Assembly: GCF_036014195.1 (NCBI RefSeq)
Contig: NZ_CP107918.1
Location: 3,720,001 to 3,784,000 of the forward strand
DNA from: Streptomyces sp. NBC_00442
Lineage (GTDB): Bacteria; Actinomycetota; Actinomycetes; Streptomycetales; Streptomycetaceae
Reading direction: 5' to 3'
Length of the DNA stretch: 64,000 bases
Positions 14,006-21,709 of the stretch are shown here, piece after piece. The stretch's first letter is position 1. Each line of letters begins with the position of its first letter. Both the position numbers and the translations under genes were made by a program. The notes below the pieces were generated by a model. That model saw nothing but the letters and a program-made list of their open reading frames with translations, was not told the origin of the DNA and made no database searches.

Positions 14006-14554
14006 TCAGCTCTGGTGCGCCTCGTAGTGCGCGACCGCCTCGGAAGTGCGCCCCGCGCCGTACACCCGGAGGAACTCTGCCAGCTCGGGGTGGGCGGGGG
14101 CGAGGGTCTCGGCGGCGTCGATGATGTCTCCGGCGGCCGCCACCGAGCGCAGCAGCGACTGGATCTCGCGCACCACGCGCCGTACGGTCGGCGCTCCCGA
14201 ACTGGACGTCGTCTGGCCGGTGTTGGTCAGCACCGAGCCTCCCTGCGACTTCTTGATCTCTTCCATCCGGTCGGTGGCCTCCACGGCGCTCACACTGCCG
14301 TCGGCGACCTGCCCCGCCAGATCCTGGAGCGACTGGACGCGCTGCACGACGGCGGGATTGCCGATCTTGGCGCGCTGCCCGCTCATCAGCTGCGACAGCA
14401 TGGGCGCCGAGAGCCCGAGAACGGCGGCGAGCCGGGCCTGGTTGAGCCCGAGGTCGTCTATCAGGCGGCGGAAGAGCGCCCCCAGCGGCTCTCCGTACCA
14501 GCTCCGCTGAAGCTCCCTCGCTCTGGCGGTCGCTTCCTGCTGTGCTGTGTCCAT
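14006..14554 (-). CDS. XRE-type DNA-binding protein
   Basis: This 182-residue protein has an N-terminal helix-turn-helix (about 28-62: LNQARLAAVLGLSAPMLSQL) followed by a helical region and a linker rich in Thr/Ser. The start at 14554 is preceded by GGGGAG with seven-base spacing. It lies 31 bp upstream of the kinase gene on the same strand, so the two are likely co-transcribed and may be functionally linked. The target is unknown. Confidence 0.85.
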   Translation of the reverse strand: MDTAQQEATARARELQRSWYGEPLGALFRRLIDDLGLNQARLAAVLGLSAPMLSQLMSGQRAKIGNPAVVQRVQSLQDLAGQVADGSVSAVEATDRMEEIKKSQGGSVLTNTGQTTSSSGAPTVRRVVREIQSLLRSVAAAGDIIDAAETLAPAHPELAEFLRVYGAGRTSEAVAHYEAHQS

Positions 14555-14706
14555 TGCGCGTCTCCCCATCGCTTCCCCATCGAGGCCGCTTCACGGGTGC
14601 GAACCTCGACGAGCATCTTACGGAGAGTGGTCGTTCACCGGGAGCCCCAATCCTTTTGCGAGAACCCCGGTCCGACCCGGTACTCTGGTCCCGCACCACC
14701 TCACCC

Positions 14707-14779
14707 GGGGCCTTAGCTCAGTTGGTAGAGCGCTGCCTTTGCAAGGCAGATGTCAGGAGTTCGAATCTCCTAGGCTCCA
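14707..14779 (+). tRNA. tRNA-Ala(TGC)
   Basis: A 73-nt cloverleaf. Acceptor GGGGCCT pairs with AGGCTCC (one G-T pair). The D-arm contains AGCTCAGTTGGTAGAGC, the anticodon loop TTTGCAA has anticodon TGC, and the T-arm contains AGTTCGAATCT. tRNA-Ile followed by tRNA-Ala close to gyrA is typical of Streptomyces. Confidence 0.97.
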
Positions 14780-14785
14780 CAGAAG

Positions 14786-14831
14786 AAAAGCCCTCTTGAC
14801 CTGCGGAAACGTGGGCCGGGAGGGCTTTTTT
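14786..14831 (+). terminator. Rho-independent terminator after tRNA-Ala
   Basis: AAAAGCCCTC (14786-14795) pairs with GAGGGCTTTT (14820-14829) and the stem runs into a six-T tract. This is a classical intrinsic terminator. Confidence 0.85.
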
Positions 14832-14923
14832 CGTCTGCCTGTGCCCCGGCCCGCCCCGCCCCGCCCCACCCGCGCCCGCCCGTGCCCACGGGACGCCGGG
14901 GCCCGCACCGGCGCGGCCCGCGG

Positions 14924-15781
14924 CTAGGGAGACGCCTGGATGGCCGCGGTGAAACAGGAGGGGTCCCTCCTCGTGGCCGGAAGGAGGCACGCGGTGATGG
15001 GCTGCCCGCCCCCGACGGAGTTCATCGGGGTGTACACGTACCCCTGTGCGTCCAGTTCGTCGGAGACGGTCGCCGTGCGGCTGGGGGCGCCGGGAACAGC
15101 GAGGCGGACCTGGTCCCCGATGTGGGTGTTGCCGATGCGGGCCCAGGCTGTCCCGCACGGGGGACTGTAGCGAATCTCGACGAGCTGGCCGGTGGTCAGC
15201 CGGTGGGCGTCCAGGGTGGTCGAATGCTCGGCGCAGAGGCTGCTCGCCGGGCTGCGGTTGTCGCAGGCGGCCCGATGGCAGCGCACCGGGTCGGCCGCGG
15301 CACCCGACAGGTGGTGCAGCAGTGCGCCGATCGCCGCGATGGCCCCGACCGCGAGGGCAGCCGGCAGTACACGTCGGCGGTGGACCGGGCCGGGCGGGCG
15401 GCCGGCCGCCGGCGGGGTCCGCTGCGAGCGAGGGCGGCCGCCCTCCTGCCCGGCCCGTAGCGGGGGCGGTTCCGGCGTCGCGCGTTTCTTGGACGCGCCC
15501 GCGGTGCGCCAGGCCGGAGCGGCCAGGTCCCACAGGGCGAGCATCACGTCGGGCGGCTCACCGGCGATGCGGCAGAGCTCCTCCACGGCCGAACGGGGCA
15601 GCCTCGTCCTGGCGCTCAGATAGCGCTCCCAGGAGGACTTGCTGAAGGGGGTCTTCTCGGCGAGCGCCACGAGGCTGAGGCCGGTACGGGCGCGCAGGAG
15701 GCGAAGCTCCGTCACCAGCCGGTCCTGTGCGCGGGAGGGTTCCTCGGGCTCGGAGCCCCGCACGGGGGACGTCCCGGTCAT
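14924..15781 (-). CDS. XRE-family regulator with membrane anchor and DUF2690-like domain
   Basis: A 285-residue protein. An N-terminal XRE helix-turn-helix (about 22-75: RARTGLSLVALAEKTPFSKS, then SWERYLSARTRLP) is followed by a Pro/Arg linker and one membrane helix near residue 140-155 (LPAALAVGAIAAIGALLHHL). The C-terminal Cys-rich domain resembles DUF2690, with four Cys in CHRAACDNRSPASSLC and further Cys at CGTAW and ACLL, probably outside the membrane. Its ATG overlaps the stop of the upstream regulator (ATGA). This domain order suggests envelope sensing directly coupled to DNA binding. Ligand and targets are unknown. Confidence 0.82.
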   Translation of the reverse strand: MTGTSPVRGSEPEEPSRAQDRLVTELRLLRARTGLSLVALAEKTPFSKSSWERYLSARTRLPRSAVEELCRIAGEPPDVMLALWDLAAPAWRTAGASKKRATPEPPPLRAGQEGGRPRSQRTPPAAGRPPGPVHRRRVLPAALAVGAIAAIGALLHHLSGAAADPVRCHRAACDNRSPASSLCAEHSTTLDAHRLTTGQLVEIRYSPPCGTAWARIGNTHIGDQVRLAVPGAPSRTATVSDELDAQGYVYTPMNSVGGGQPITACLLPATRRDPSCFTAAIQASP

Positions 15782-16527
15782 GCCCGCAGGGCGTTCCAGG
15801 TGTGGGGGCCCATCGTTCCGTCGGGTACCAAGTGGTGCCCGCTCTGGAATCGTTTGACGGCTCGTTCCGTCATCGGGCCGTACAGGCCGTCCACTTCACC
15901 GACGGGGAACCCCGCCCGGGTCAGCAGGCACTGCGCCTCGGCGACGTCGGGGCCGGCGTTGCCCTGTCCGAGGACGGCGGTACGGGTATCGCTGAGACCG
16001 GCGTGCCACTGGGCGCCGGACTGGCTGATCCGGCAGGCGTAGGAGACCGCGGCGTCGCTGTCGTGCTGCCACGGGTGCAGGACGAGGGCCAGTGCGCCGA
16101 GCACGGCCACGAGTGCTGCCGCCCCTGCCGCGAGCCACCCGCGCCTCATCCGCCGCCCGTCCCCGGGCGGCCCCTCGCGCCCGTCGCGCCCCTCGCGCCC
16201 GTCGCGCCCCTCGCGCCCGTCGCGCCCCTCGCGCCGGTCTTCGGGGGCTTCGGCGGAGCGCTGATCCCAGGCGGCCACGGCCAGCCGGTGCAGCGCCAGG
16301 GCTCGTGCCTCGTCCGCTCCCGCCGCGCGGGCCAGCGCCTCCACCGCCTGTGCGGGAGGGAGCGTGCGCCCGGAGAGATAGCGCTGCCAGGAGGAGGTGC
16401 TGAACCCCGTCCGGGCGGCGATCCTCACGTTGCCGAGTTCGGCGCGCTCCTTCATGGCACGTAACTCGGTGATGAGGTCGCGGACATGAGGGTCCAAGCC
16501 CTCGGGAAGTGCTGACAACCGCGCCAT
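15778..16527 (-). CDS. XRE-family regulator with membrane anchor and peptidoglycan-binding domain
   Basis: A 249-residue protein. The N-terminal helix-turn-helix (ERAELGNVRIAARTGFSTSS, then WQRYLSGRTLPP) is followed by an RDGREG repeat linker and a membrane helix (GWLAAGAAALVAVLGALALV). The C-terminal region is a PG_binding_1-type domain (about 190-249: VAEAQCLLTRAGFPVGEVDG, then YGPMTERAVKRFQ). The paralogous neighbour has the same HTH and anchor but a different outer domain. It is likely the first gene of a two-gene operon (4-bp overlap). The plausible role is sensing cell-wall state; this is inference. Confidence 0.83.
   Translation of the reverse strand: MARLSALPEGLDPHVRDLITELRAMKERAELGNVRIAARTGFSTSSWQRYLSGRTLPPAQAVEALARAAGADEARALALHRLAVAAWDQRSAEAPEDRREGRDGREGRDGREGRDGREGPPGDGRRMRRGWLAAGAAALVAVLGALALVLHPWQHDSDAAVSYACRISQSGAQWHAGLSDTRTAVLGQGNAGPDVAEAQCLLTRAGFPVGEVDGLYGPMTERAVKRFQSGHHLVPDGTMGPHTWNALRA
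16171..16235. repeat. 18-bp tandem repeat encoding the RDGREG linker
   Basis: About 3.5 copies of an 18-bp unit (CCCCTCGCGCCCGTCGCG on the plus strand) encode the charged linker of the peptidoglycan-binding regulator. Confidence 0.8.
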
Positions 16528-16784
16528 GTTCGTCCCCCGATCTCCCCCGGATCGCCCCCTGCGGAGCCCATCGACGATACCGGCTGGGCGTCCACGGCTC
16601 CCGACTCATCCCGGCCAGACCTCACGCCGGTGCTCGAAGGGGCAGGTCACGAGGTGGGACATCCCGCGTTGAGGTCAGCTGCCGATGGCCCGTGGACCGC
16701 CCGATACCGACGGATCGAAGCTCGAGGTGTTCGGCCGGGGCGCTCCCGTTCCGGCCGCCGTCTCCAGTGGAGGAGCCAGCAATC

Positions 16785-17387
16785 ATGATCCGTACGACAC
16801 GCATGGCGGCCTGCGTCGCCGCCGTCGCCGCTCTGGCGGCGATCGGGCAGACGGGGCCCGCCTCGGCCTCACCCGTCGCCCACCCCGCGTTCTCGGCGCA
16901 GAGTGTGCGCGGCGGTCTTTCGGCCGCACAGAGCGCGGAGTTGCAGCACCAGGTCGACGCGACGCTCGCCGAGACCGGCGGGCGCCAGGTGTCGGCGAAC
17001 CGCATCGAGCTCGCCGGTGACGCCAGCGTCCTGATCCCGGTGCCCGGTGAGAAGTACGCACGCGACCTGGCCACCGGCGCCGGCCCCGCCGCGAATGCCA
17101 GGGCCGCCGCGCTGGCGGAGTGCAAGTACGGCAACTTCTGCGGGTGGAAGGGAGCCGAGTACACGGGGAAGATCTGGCAACGCGGCACGTGCGGCGCCAA
17201 GTTCGAGATCCCCGACGGGTGGAACAGCGGCGGCTCCTGGTGGAATCACCAGACCGGCTCGCACAGGGCCAAGATGTACGGCAAGACCGGCAAGGTCGTC
17301 TTCACGACGCCCCCTGCCAACGACCCGAACGGCTCGTTCGACCCCCACGGCAACTGGGGGCCCGTCTGGAGGGTGCAGCCCTGCTGA
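16785..17387 (+). CDS. Secreted peptidase-inhibitor-like protein (family I36-like)
   Basis: A 200-residue exported protein with a clear signal peptide (TRMAACVAAVAALAAIGQTG, cleavage near ASASP). The C-terminal half has Cys-rich, aromatic-rich segments (CKYGNFCGWKGAEYTG and GSWWNHQTGSH) typical of the I36 peptidase-inhibitor family of Streptomyces (SMI-like, beta-gamma-crystallin fold). GGAGGAG lies nine bases upstream of ATG 16785. It is divergent from the two XRE regulators. Inhibitor activity is inferred from family resemblance only. Confidence 0.75.
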   Translation: MIRTTRMAACVAAVAALAAIGQTGPASASPVAHPAFSAQSVRGGLSAAQSAELQHQVDATLAETGGRQVSANRIELAGDASVLIPVPGEKYARDLATGAGPAANARAAALAECKYGNFCGWKGAEYTGKIWQRGTCGAKFEIPDGWNSGGSWWNHQTGSHRAKMYGKTGKVVFTTPPANDPNGSFDPHGNWGPVWRVQPC

Positions 17388-17439
17388 CGGCCCGGTCCTG
17401 ACGGCCTGGTCCTGACGGCCCGGTCCTGACGGCCCGGTC
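17384..17439. repeat. Four-copy 14-bp tandem repeat overlapping a stop codon
   Basis: Four copies of CTGACGGCCCGGTC (one with a C-to-T change) begin inside the last codons of the secreted protein gene. Each unit carries a TGA. Confidence 0.85.
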
Positions 17440-17459
17440 CTGACCGGCGGCGGACGAGC

Positions 17460-17493
17460 GCTGGGGCAGCACCCGGGTGGGTGCTGCCCCAGC
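17460..17493. terminator. Perfect 15-bp hairpin at the left cluster edge
   Basis: Bases 17460-17474 pair perfectly with 17479-17493 (loop GGGT). It lies between convergent genes (secreted protein, acyl-CoA dehydrogenase) and is likely bidirectional. Confidence 0.85.
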
Positions 17494-17579
17494 GTTTCGC
17501 TGTACCGCGTTCTCGCGCCGTCACGACCGTCACGACCTGCCGGCCCGGTCGGAGCGGGGGCGGATCGGGGCGGATCGGA

Positions 17580-18704
17580 TCAGAGCGTCAGGTCGGCGAT
17601 CTGGAGCTGCTGGATCTGGGTGGTGCCCTCGATGATCTCCTGGATCTTGGCGTCACGGAGGTGGCGCTGGACCGGGAAGTCCGGGCCCACGCCGTTGGCG
17701 CCGTGGAGCTGTACGGCGTCGCTCGCGGCCTGGAAGCCGGCCCGGGAGGCGAAGTACTTGGCGATCAGGGTCTGGCGGATGGCGTCCCGGTGGTTGGCGG
17801 CGCGCAGCGCACCGGCCTGCCGGCAGAGCAGCCGGGCCGCCTCCACCGAGGCGGTCATGTCGGTGAGCAGGCCCCGCACCAGCTGGTGCTCCCCCAGCGG
17901 GACGCCGAACTGCGTACGCTCGCGGGCGTACTCCAGGCTCGCCGTCAGACAGCCCTGGGCCAGGCCCACCGACCCGTACGCCGTGCTGAACCGGCCGTAG
18001 TCGAGGGAGCCGGTGGCCACCAGGTCGAAGGTGAGCCGGCCGTGGCTGATCAGGTTGGCCGCGGGAACGGCACAGTCGTCGAACGAGAGCTCCGCGAGCT
18101 CGGAGGCGCGCAGGCCGAGCAGCCCGGAGATCGGCTCGGTGGTGAAGCCCTCGGTGCCCCGCTCGACCACGAAGGCCGCCGGGTCACCGTCCAGCCGGGC
18201 GAAGACGAGGAAGATCTCGGCACGTTGGCCGAAACTGATCCATTTCTTGCGCCCGTTGAGGACGAAGGTCTCGCCGACCCGCTCGGCGGTCATCGAGCCG
18301 TTTCGAGCGTCGCTGCCGGTCTCCGGCTCCGTGAGGGCGAACGCGCCGACGCTCTCGCCGGTGCCGATGCGCGGCACCCAGCGGTCGGACTGCTCCTTGG
18401 TGCCCCATTTGAGAAGGGCGTGGGCGACCATTCCCTGGACCGCCACCAGGTTGCGGATGTTGCCGCAGCCGCGGCCCAGCTCCTCGCTGAGCAGGCCGTA
18501 GGTCTCCGTGTCCATGCCCTGGCCGCCCGCCTCGGTGGGCAGCGTCGGCACCAGCAGACGGGACTTGCCGAGGAGCGCGACGATGTCGTCGGACAGCGCC
18601 TGGTCCCGGTCCCACTGGTTCGCGTGCGGGAGGAGGTGGTCATCGGCGAACCGGGCGAACGCGGCCTGGTCCTCGCGCTGTTGCCCGGTCAGTGCGTACT
18701 GCAT
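17580..18704 (-). CDS. Acyl-CoA dehydrogenase-like flavoprotein of aminomalonyl-ACP formation
   Basis: A 374-residue flavoenzyme with the full acyl-CoA dehydrogenase fold: signature FALTEPETGSDARNG near residue 120, the KKWISFG substrate/FAD segment, the C-terminal helical domain and the catalytic-base region EIIEGTTQIQ near residue 362. In zwittermicin, the homologue ZmaI oxidises the aldehyde-level intermediate on the carrier protein to aminomalonyl-ACP. Similar genes also serve methoxymalonyl and hydroxymalonyl pathways. The gene starts five bases after the ligase gene and is the last in a four-gene minus-strand operon. The serine-derived substrate is inferred from the neighbouring ligase and ACP. 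Confidence 0.85.
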   Translation of the reverse strand: MQYALTGQQREDQAAFARFADDHLLPHANQWDRDQALSDDIVALLGKSRLLVPTLPTEAGGQGMDTETYGLLSEELGRGCGNIRNLVAVQGMVAHALLKWGTKEQSDRWVPRIGTGESVGAFALTEPETGSDARNGSMTAERVGETFVLNGRKKWISFGQRAEIFLVFARLDGDPAAFVVERGTEGFTTEPISGLLGLRASELAELSFDDCAVPAANLISHGRLTFDLVATGSLDYGRFSTAYGSVGLAQGCLTASLEYARERTQFGVPLGEHQLVRGLLTDMTASVEAARLLCRQAGALRAANHRDAIRQTLIAKYFASRAGFQAASDAVQLHGANGVGPDFPVQRHLRDAKIQEIIEGTTQIQQLQIADLTL

Positions 18705-18709
18705 TGCGT

Positions 18710-19888
18710 CTACCCAATCTCCTGTGCAACTGCCGCCGGCCATGCCGCGGGGTCGATGCCGTGCTGGCTCACGAACGCGTGGACCAGCCGTTCCAGACCG
18801 AATCCGACGCATCCGCTGGCGATCGGTCCGCCCTGTGGGCCGTTGATCTCGAAGGACTCCCCGAAGAAGTGACCGTGGAGGTTGAACGAGCCGACCGCGA
18901 TGGACCGGTCGGACGCGACCGGCACCTGGAGTTCGAACTTGAGCTCCATCATCCGCTGGGAGAGGATCCGGCTCGCCGTGTCGGCGTTGGCGAAGAAGTG
19001 GTCGTTGGCCACCTCGCAGCCGCTGACCAGCTCCAACTCCTCCATCAGCGCGAACGTCTGGCGCATCACGGACGTGCGGCACTCGGCGGCGAACTCCGGG
19101 GTGCCCATGAAGACGATCTCGCGGATCGTGAAGTCCCAGAGCCGCTCCAGGCTCGTGTGGTAGCGGGACTCGTGCCGGAACGACTTGCCCCGGGCCGTGA
19201 AGACCGAGTCGCCCTCCAACTGGCTTCCCTGGAACTGGTGGAAGCTGTGGTAGCACATGGTCGGCGGCAGGCAGTAGTCCTGGTTCGAGCAGTGGGCGAA
19301 GAGGCCGTCGGGCAGCCGCTGCTCGGCCTTGTACTCCTCGACGAACCGCTGGTACACGTCGATGTCGTTGTGCAGCCGGGTCACGAACATGGGGAACTGC
19401 GGGAACGAGCCGAAGTACCCGAACCGGTCGAGCACGCTGGTCGGCAGCAGCGTCGGGTACTGGTACTCCCGAGCGTGGTCGAGACTCAGGGCGATGGCCC
19501 GAAGCCGCTTGTCCAGGAAGGCGAAGAGGGAGATCAGGGGTTCCCCGAAGCCGACTTGGCCCTCTCCGGACACGAACACGGCGCCCTGCTCGAGGAGTTC
19601 GGGAAACGCGTCGGTGAACTCCGTTTCCCGGCGCGTGGATTCCCATACGACGCGGGGCGGAAGAGGGCGCTGGGGCAGGATCTGCTCCGCCACCATCCTA
19701 TTGAGCTTCTCGGCCAGATCGCCGGAGTCCGCCGAGTTCAGCGTGAGCTCGACCCGGTCCACGAACCCGTCCTCATTGAACAGCTTGAACTCTTCGATGG
19801 AGCTGGATACGAAGAAGAGCCGCTTCATCAGTTCGGACGCAAGGCTGTCCGGCACGCGTTGGGCTAGAGAGAAAGTTACAGTCGGCAT
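18710..19888 (-). CDS. Class II tRNA-synthetase-like amino acid:[carrier protein] ligase
   Basis: A 392-residue homologue of the catalytic core of atypical (methanogen-type) seryl-tRNA synthetase, without a tRNA-binding domain. Class II motif 2 appears at about 236-262 (FRHESRYHTSLERLWDFTIR) and motif 3 at about 353-366 (CVGFGLERLVHAF). Cys in PPTMCYH, Glu in FRHES and Cys in ASGCVGFG sit where the zinc ligands of this family are expected. Such enzymes adenylate a small amino acid and load it onto a free carrier protein. An ACP gene lies immediately upstream (25-bp gap), so it most likely seryl-loads that ACP to start aminomalonyl formation. Gly or Ala specificity, known in bacterial relatives, is not excluded. 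Confidence 0.8.
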   Translation of the reverse strand: MPTVTFSLAQRVPDSLASELMKRLFFVSSSIEEFKLFNEDGFVDRVELTLNSADSGDLAEKLNRMVAEQILPQRPLPPRVVWESTRRETEFTDAFPELLEQGAVFVSGEGQVGFGEPLISLFAFLDKRLRAIALSLDHAREYQYPTLLPTSVLDRFGYFGSFPQFPMFVTRLHNDIDVYQRFVEEYKAEQRLPDGLFAHCSNQDYCLPPTMCYHSFHQFQGSQLEGDSVFTARGKSFRHESRYHTSLERLWDFTIREIVFMGTPEFAAECRTSVMRQTFALMEELELVSGCEVANDHFFANADTASRILSQRMMELKFELQVPVASDRSIAVGSFNLHGHFFGESFEINGPQGGPIASGCVGFGLERLVHAFVSQHGIDPAAWPAAVAQEIG

Positions 19889-19913
19889 CCGAAGGCCCTC
19901 TCTGACCCGGCCG

Positions 19914-20162
19914 TCAGGCGGCGGCGAGTTTGCGGGTAATGAGTCCGTCGATGCGGTTCACCGTACGGAAATTGTCGAACTGCAGGTCGTCTCCGGTGAC
20001 GGATATGGCGAATTCCTGCTCCGCGAAGAGAACCAGTTGCATCACGAACATGGAGCGCACGAGGCCCCGTTCGAAGATGTCGTCGTCGTCTCCCACGGAC
20101 GACTCCGAGATGTTTTCGAGAATGAACTCACGAATGGCTGCTTTGTTGTCCATGTCGGCCAT
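19914..20162 (-). CDS. Free-standing acyl carrier protein
   Basis: An 82-residue carrier protein. The phosphopantetheine serine is in FERGLVRSMFVMQLV (about residue 37); the usual DS(L/M) is RSM. An acidic helix I/II region (GDDDDIFERG) is typical of ACPs in extender-unit cassettes (like ZmaH or the methoxymalonyl ACPs). ATG 20162 has GGAAAGGGG upstream. It is flanked by the hydroxyacyl dehydrogenase and the aaRS-like ligase and is the inferred carrier on which serine becomes aminomalonyl. Confidence 0.9.
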   Translation of the reverse strand: MADMDNKAAIREFILENISESSVGDDDDIFERGLVRSMFVMQLVLFAEQEFAISVTGDDLQFDNFRTVNRIDGLITRKLAAA

Positions 20163-20179
20163 TGCTCTGCCCCTTTCCT

Positions 20180-21049
20180 TCAGCCGCGCTTGCCGGCTGC
20201 GTAGTTGAAGAAACCCTGTCCGGTCTTGCGGCCGTGCAGCCCCGCGTCCACCAGCTTGGTGAGCAGTGGGCAGGGGCGGTACTTGCTGTCCTTGAACTCG
20301 TCGTACAGGACCTCGATCGAGAGCAGGACGGTGTCGAGCCCGATGAGGTCGGCGGTCTCCAGCGGGCCCATGGTGTGGCCGAAGCACTCCACGAAGAGCC
20401 GGTCCGTGTCCGCGGCCGACGCGACTCCCTCGTGCACGAGGAAGGCCGCCTCGTTGACGGTGAGCATCATGACGCGGTTGGTGACGAAGCCGGGGGAATC
20501 GTTCACGACGATGCTCTTCTTGCCAAGAGCCGACAGGAAGTCGCGCGAGGCTTCGATCGTTGATTCTGAGGTGTGGTGAGCCCGGATGACCTCGACCGTA
20601 GGCTTCAGCGGCACCGGGTTCATGAAATGCATGCCGATGACGTTCTCCGGTCGGCCCGTAAGGCCGCCCAGCCGGGTAATCGATATGGCCGAGGTGTTCA
20701 CCGCGATGATGACGTCGGGGCCGCAGATCTTCCCCAGCTGCTCGTAGATGGGCCGCTTCACCTCCCACCGCTCCGTGGCGTTCTCGACCACGAAGTCGGC
20801 CGTGGCGAGCTGCTGGATGTCGGTGGTGAAGGTCGTCTCCGCCACGAGTTCCTCGGCGGTGATCGCGGAGGCCGGGGCGAGCATCGAGTACAGCCGGACG
20901 TCGTCGCGCAGCTGGGCCCGGGTCCGCTCCAGGATCTCCTCGCTGCGGTCGACGAGGATCACCTTGAACCCGGCCTGGCGCAGTGCGATGGTGACGCCCC
21001 TTCCCATCACCCCGGCGCCGATTACACCGACGGTACGAACGTTCACCAT
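20180..21049 (-). CDS. 3-hydroxyacyl-CoA dehydrogenase-like enzyme of aminomalonyl-ACP formation
   Basis: A 289-residue NAD(P)-dependent dehydrogenase. Rossmann motif GVIGAGVMGRG is at residues 8-18, the catalytic His is in GMHFMNPVPL, VENATE carries the conserved Glu, and SPGFVTNR is the domain-boundary signature. By analogy with ZmaG it would oxidise the side-chain hydroxyl of seryl-ACP to the aldehyde. ATG 21049 has GAGGT six bases upstream; it is the first gene of the minus-strand operon and diverges from PKS1. Confidence 0.88.
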   Translation of the reverse strand: MVNVRTVGVIGAGVMGRGVTIALRQAGFKVILVDRSEEILERTRAQLRDDVRLYSMLAPASAITAEELVAETTFTTDIQQLATADFVVENATERWEVKRPIYEQLGKICGPDVIIAVNTSAISITRLGGLTGRPENVIGMHFMNPVPLKPTVEVIRAHHTSESTIEASRDFLSALGKKSIVVNDSPGFVTNRVMMLTVNEAAFLVHEGVASAADTDRLFVECFGHTMGPLETADLIGLDTVLLSIEVLYDEFKDSKYRPCPLLTKLVDAGLHGRKTGQGFFNYAAGKRG

Positions 21050-21709
21050 GGCTATTACCTCAATCTCCCCGCGTCGAGCCGTGATCGCGACAATCCCGGT
21101 CATGAAGTCATCGGTCTTTGATTGATGTCTGCGGAACGCGCATGCAGCGTCCGCCCGGCGGGAATCCGAAGGGGCGTCGCCCGAACTCCCCGTGGGGAAA
21201 AGGCGGTCCGGCCCCACGCCCGCTCATCGGCTGGTGGGCAATGCAAGCCTCTGCTTTTGGCCAAGAAGGTGCCGACCAAATCAGGACACGTAACACGTGA
21301 TGCTGTCAACGGCTGTACCAAGTCAACTCCGCGGCAGCTTACCTGTTCAGAGGGCATCCCCCAAGTGATCACAGCAACAACAATTGATCCTGGACATTGT
21401 CTGCGTATCCGTGCACGATCGGTCACAGGCAGGGGGAGCTGGGCACCAAGCAAGGGATCTCGGTACCTCATTGAACCCCCTTGTCAACAGGGGGACTTGC
21501 ATGCCTAGTCTGGCTGGGACCAGTGGCAGTGGCATCCGTTCAATGGACAGAGGGCGCACGTGTACGGCTCCCGCCGGGAGCCCCGCGTCTGATCTGCCCG
21601 CTCGGGCCTCACTGCATGCGCCGTAGATGAATCCCAACGGTCTTGTTCCCGATTGGGCTTGCCAACGGCTTCCGTGTGAACGGTAGTGACACTCTGGGGG
21701 AACAGCACC
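21050..21709. promoter_or_regulatory. Divergent promoter region of the cluster
   Basis: A 660-bp non-coding region between the aminomalonyl operon (minus) and the PKS operon (plus). It is clearly less GC-rich than its surroundings, as expected of a regulatory region. It contains a palindromic GTGATCAC (about 21364-21371), the motif CACGTAACACGTG (about 21286-21298), and an inverted repeat overlapping a promoter-like TTGTCA (21481-21486) with TAGTCT (21506-21511, 19-bp spacing). No small gene with convincing codon use was found. It is the only large non-coding region in the cluster, so control of both operons probably acts here. Confidence 0.6.
21476..21494 (+). promoter_or_regulatory. Inverted repeat overlapping a candidate -35 box
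   Basis: CCCCCTTGTCAACAGGGGG forms an almost perfect dyad (five C/G pairs, one bulged T, then TGT/ACA). It covers the TTGTCA hexamer, a layout expected of an operator. The regulator is unknown and not encoded next to it. Confidence 0.45.

Noticed and set aside
17580..21049. Methoxymalonyl- or hydroxymalonyl-ACP cassette
   Set aside because: No FkbH-type glyceryl loader and no O-methyltransferase is present. An amino acid:carrier-protein ligase is there instead, which points to serine and aminomalonyl.
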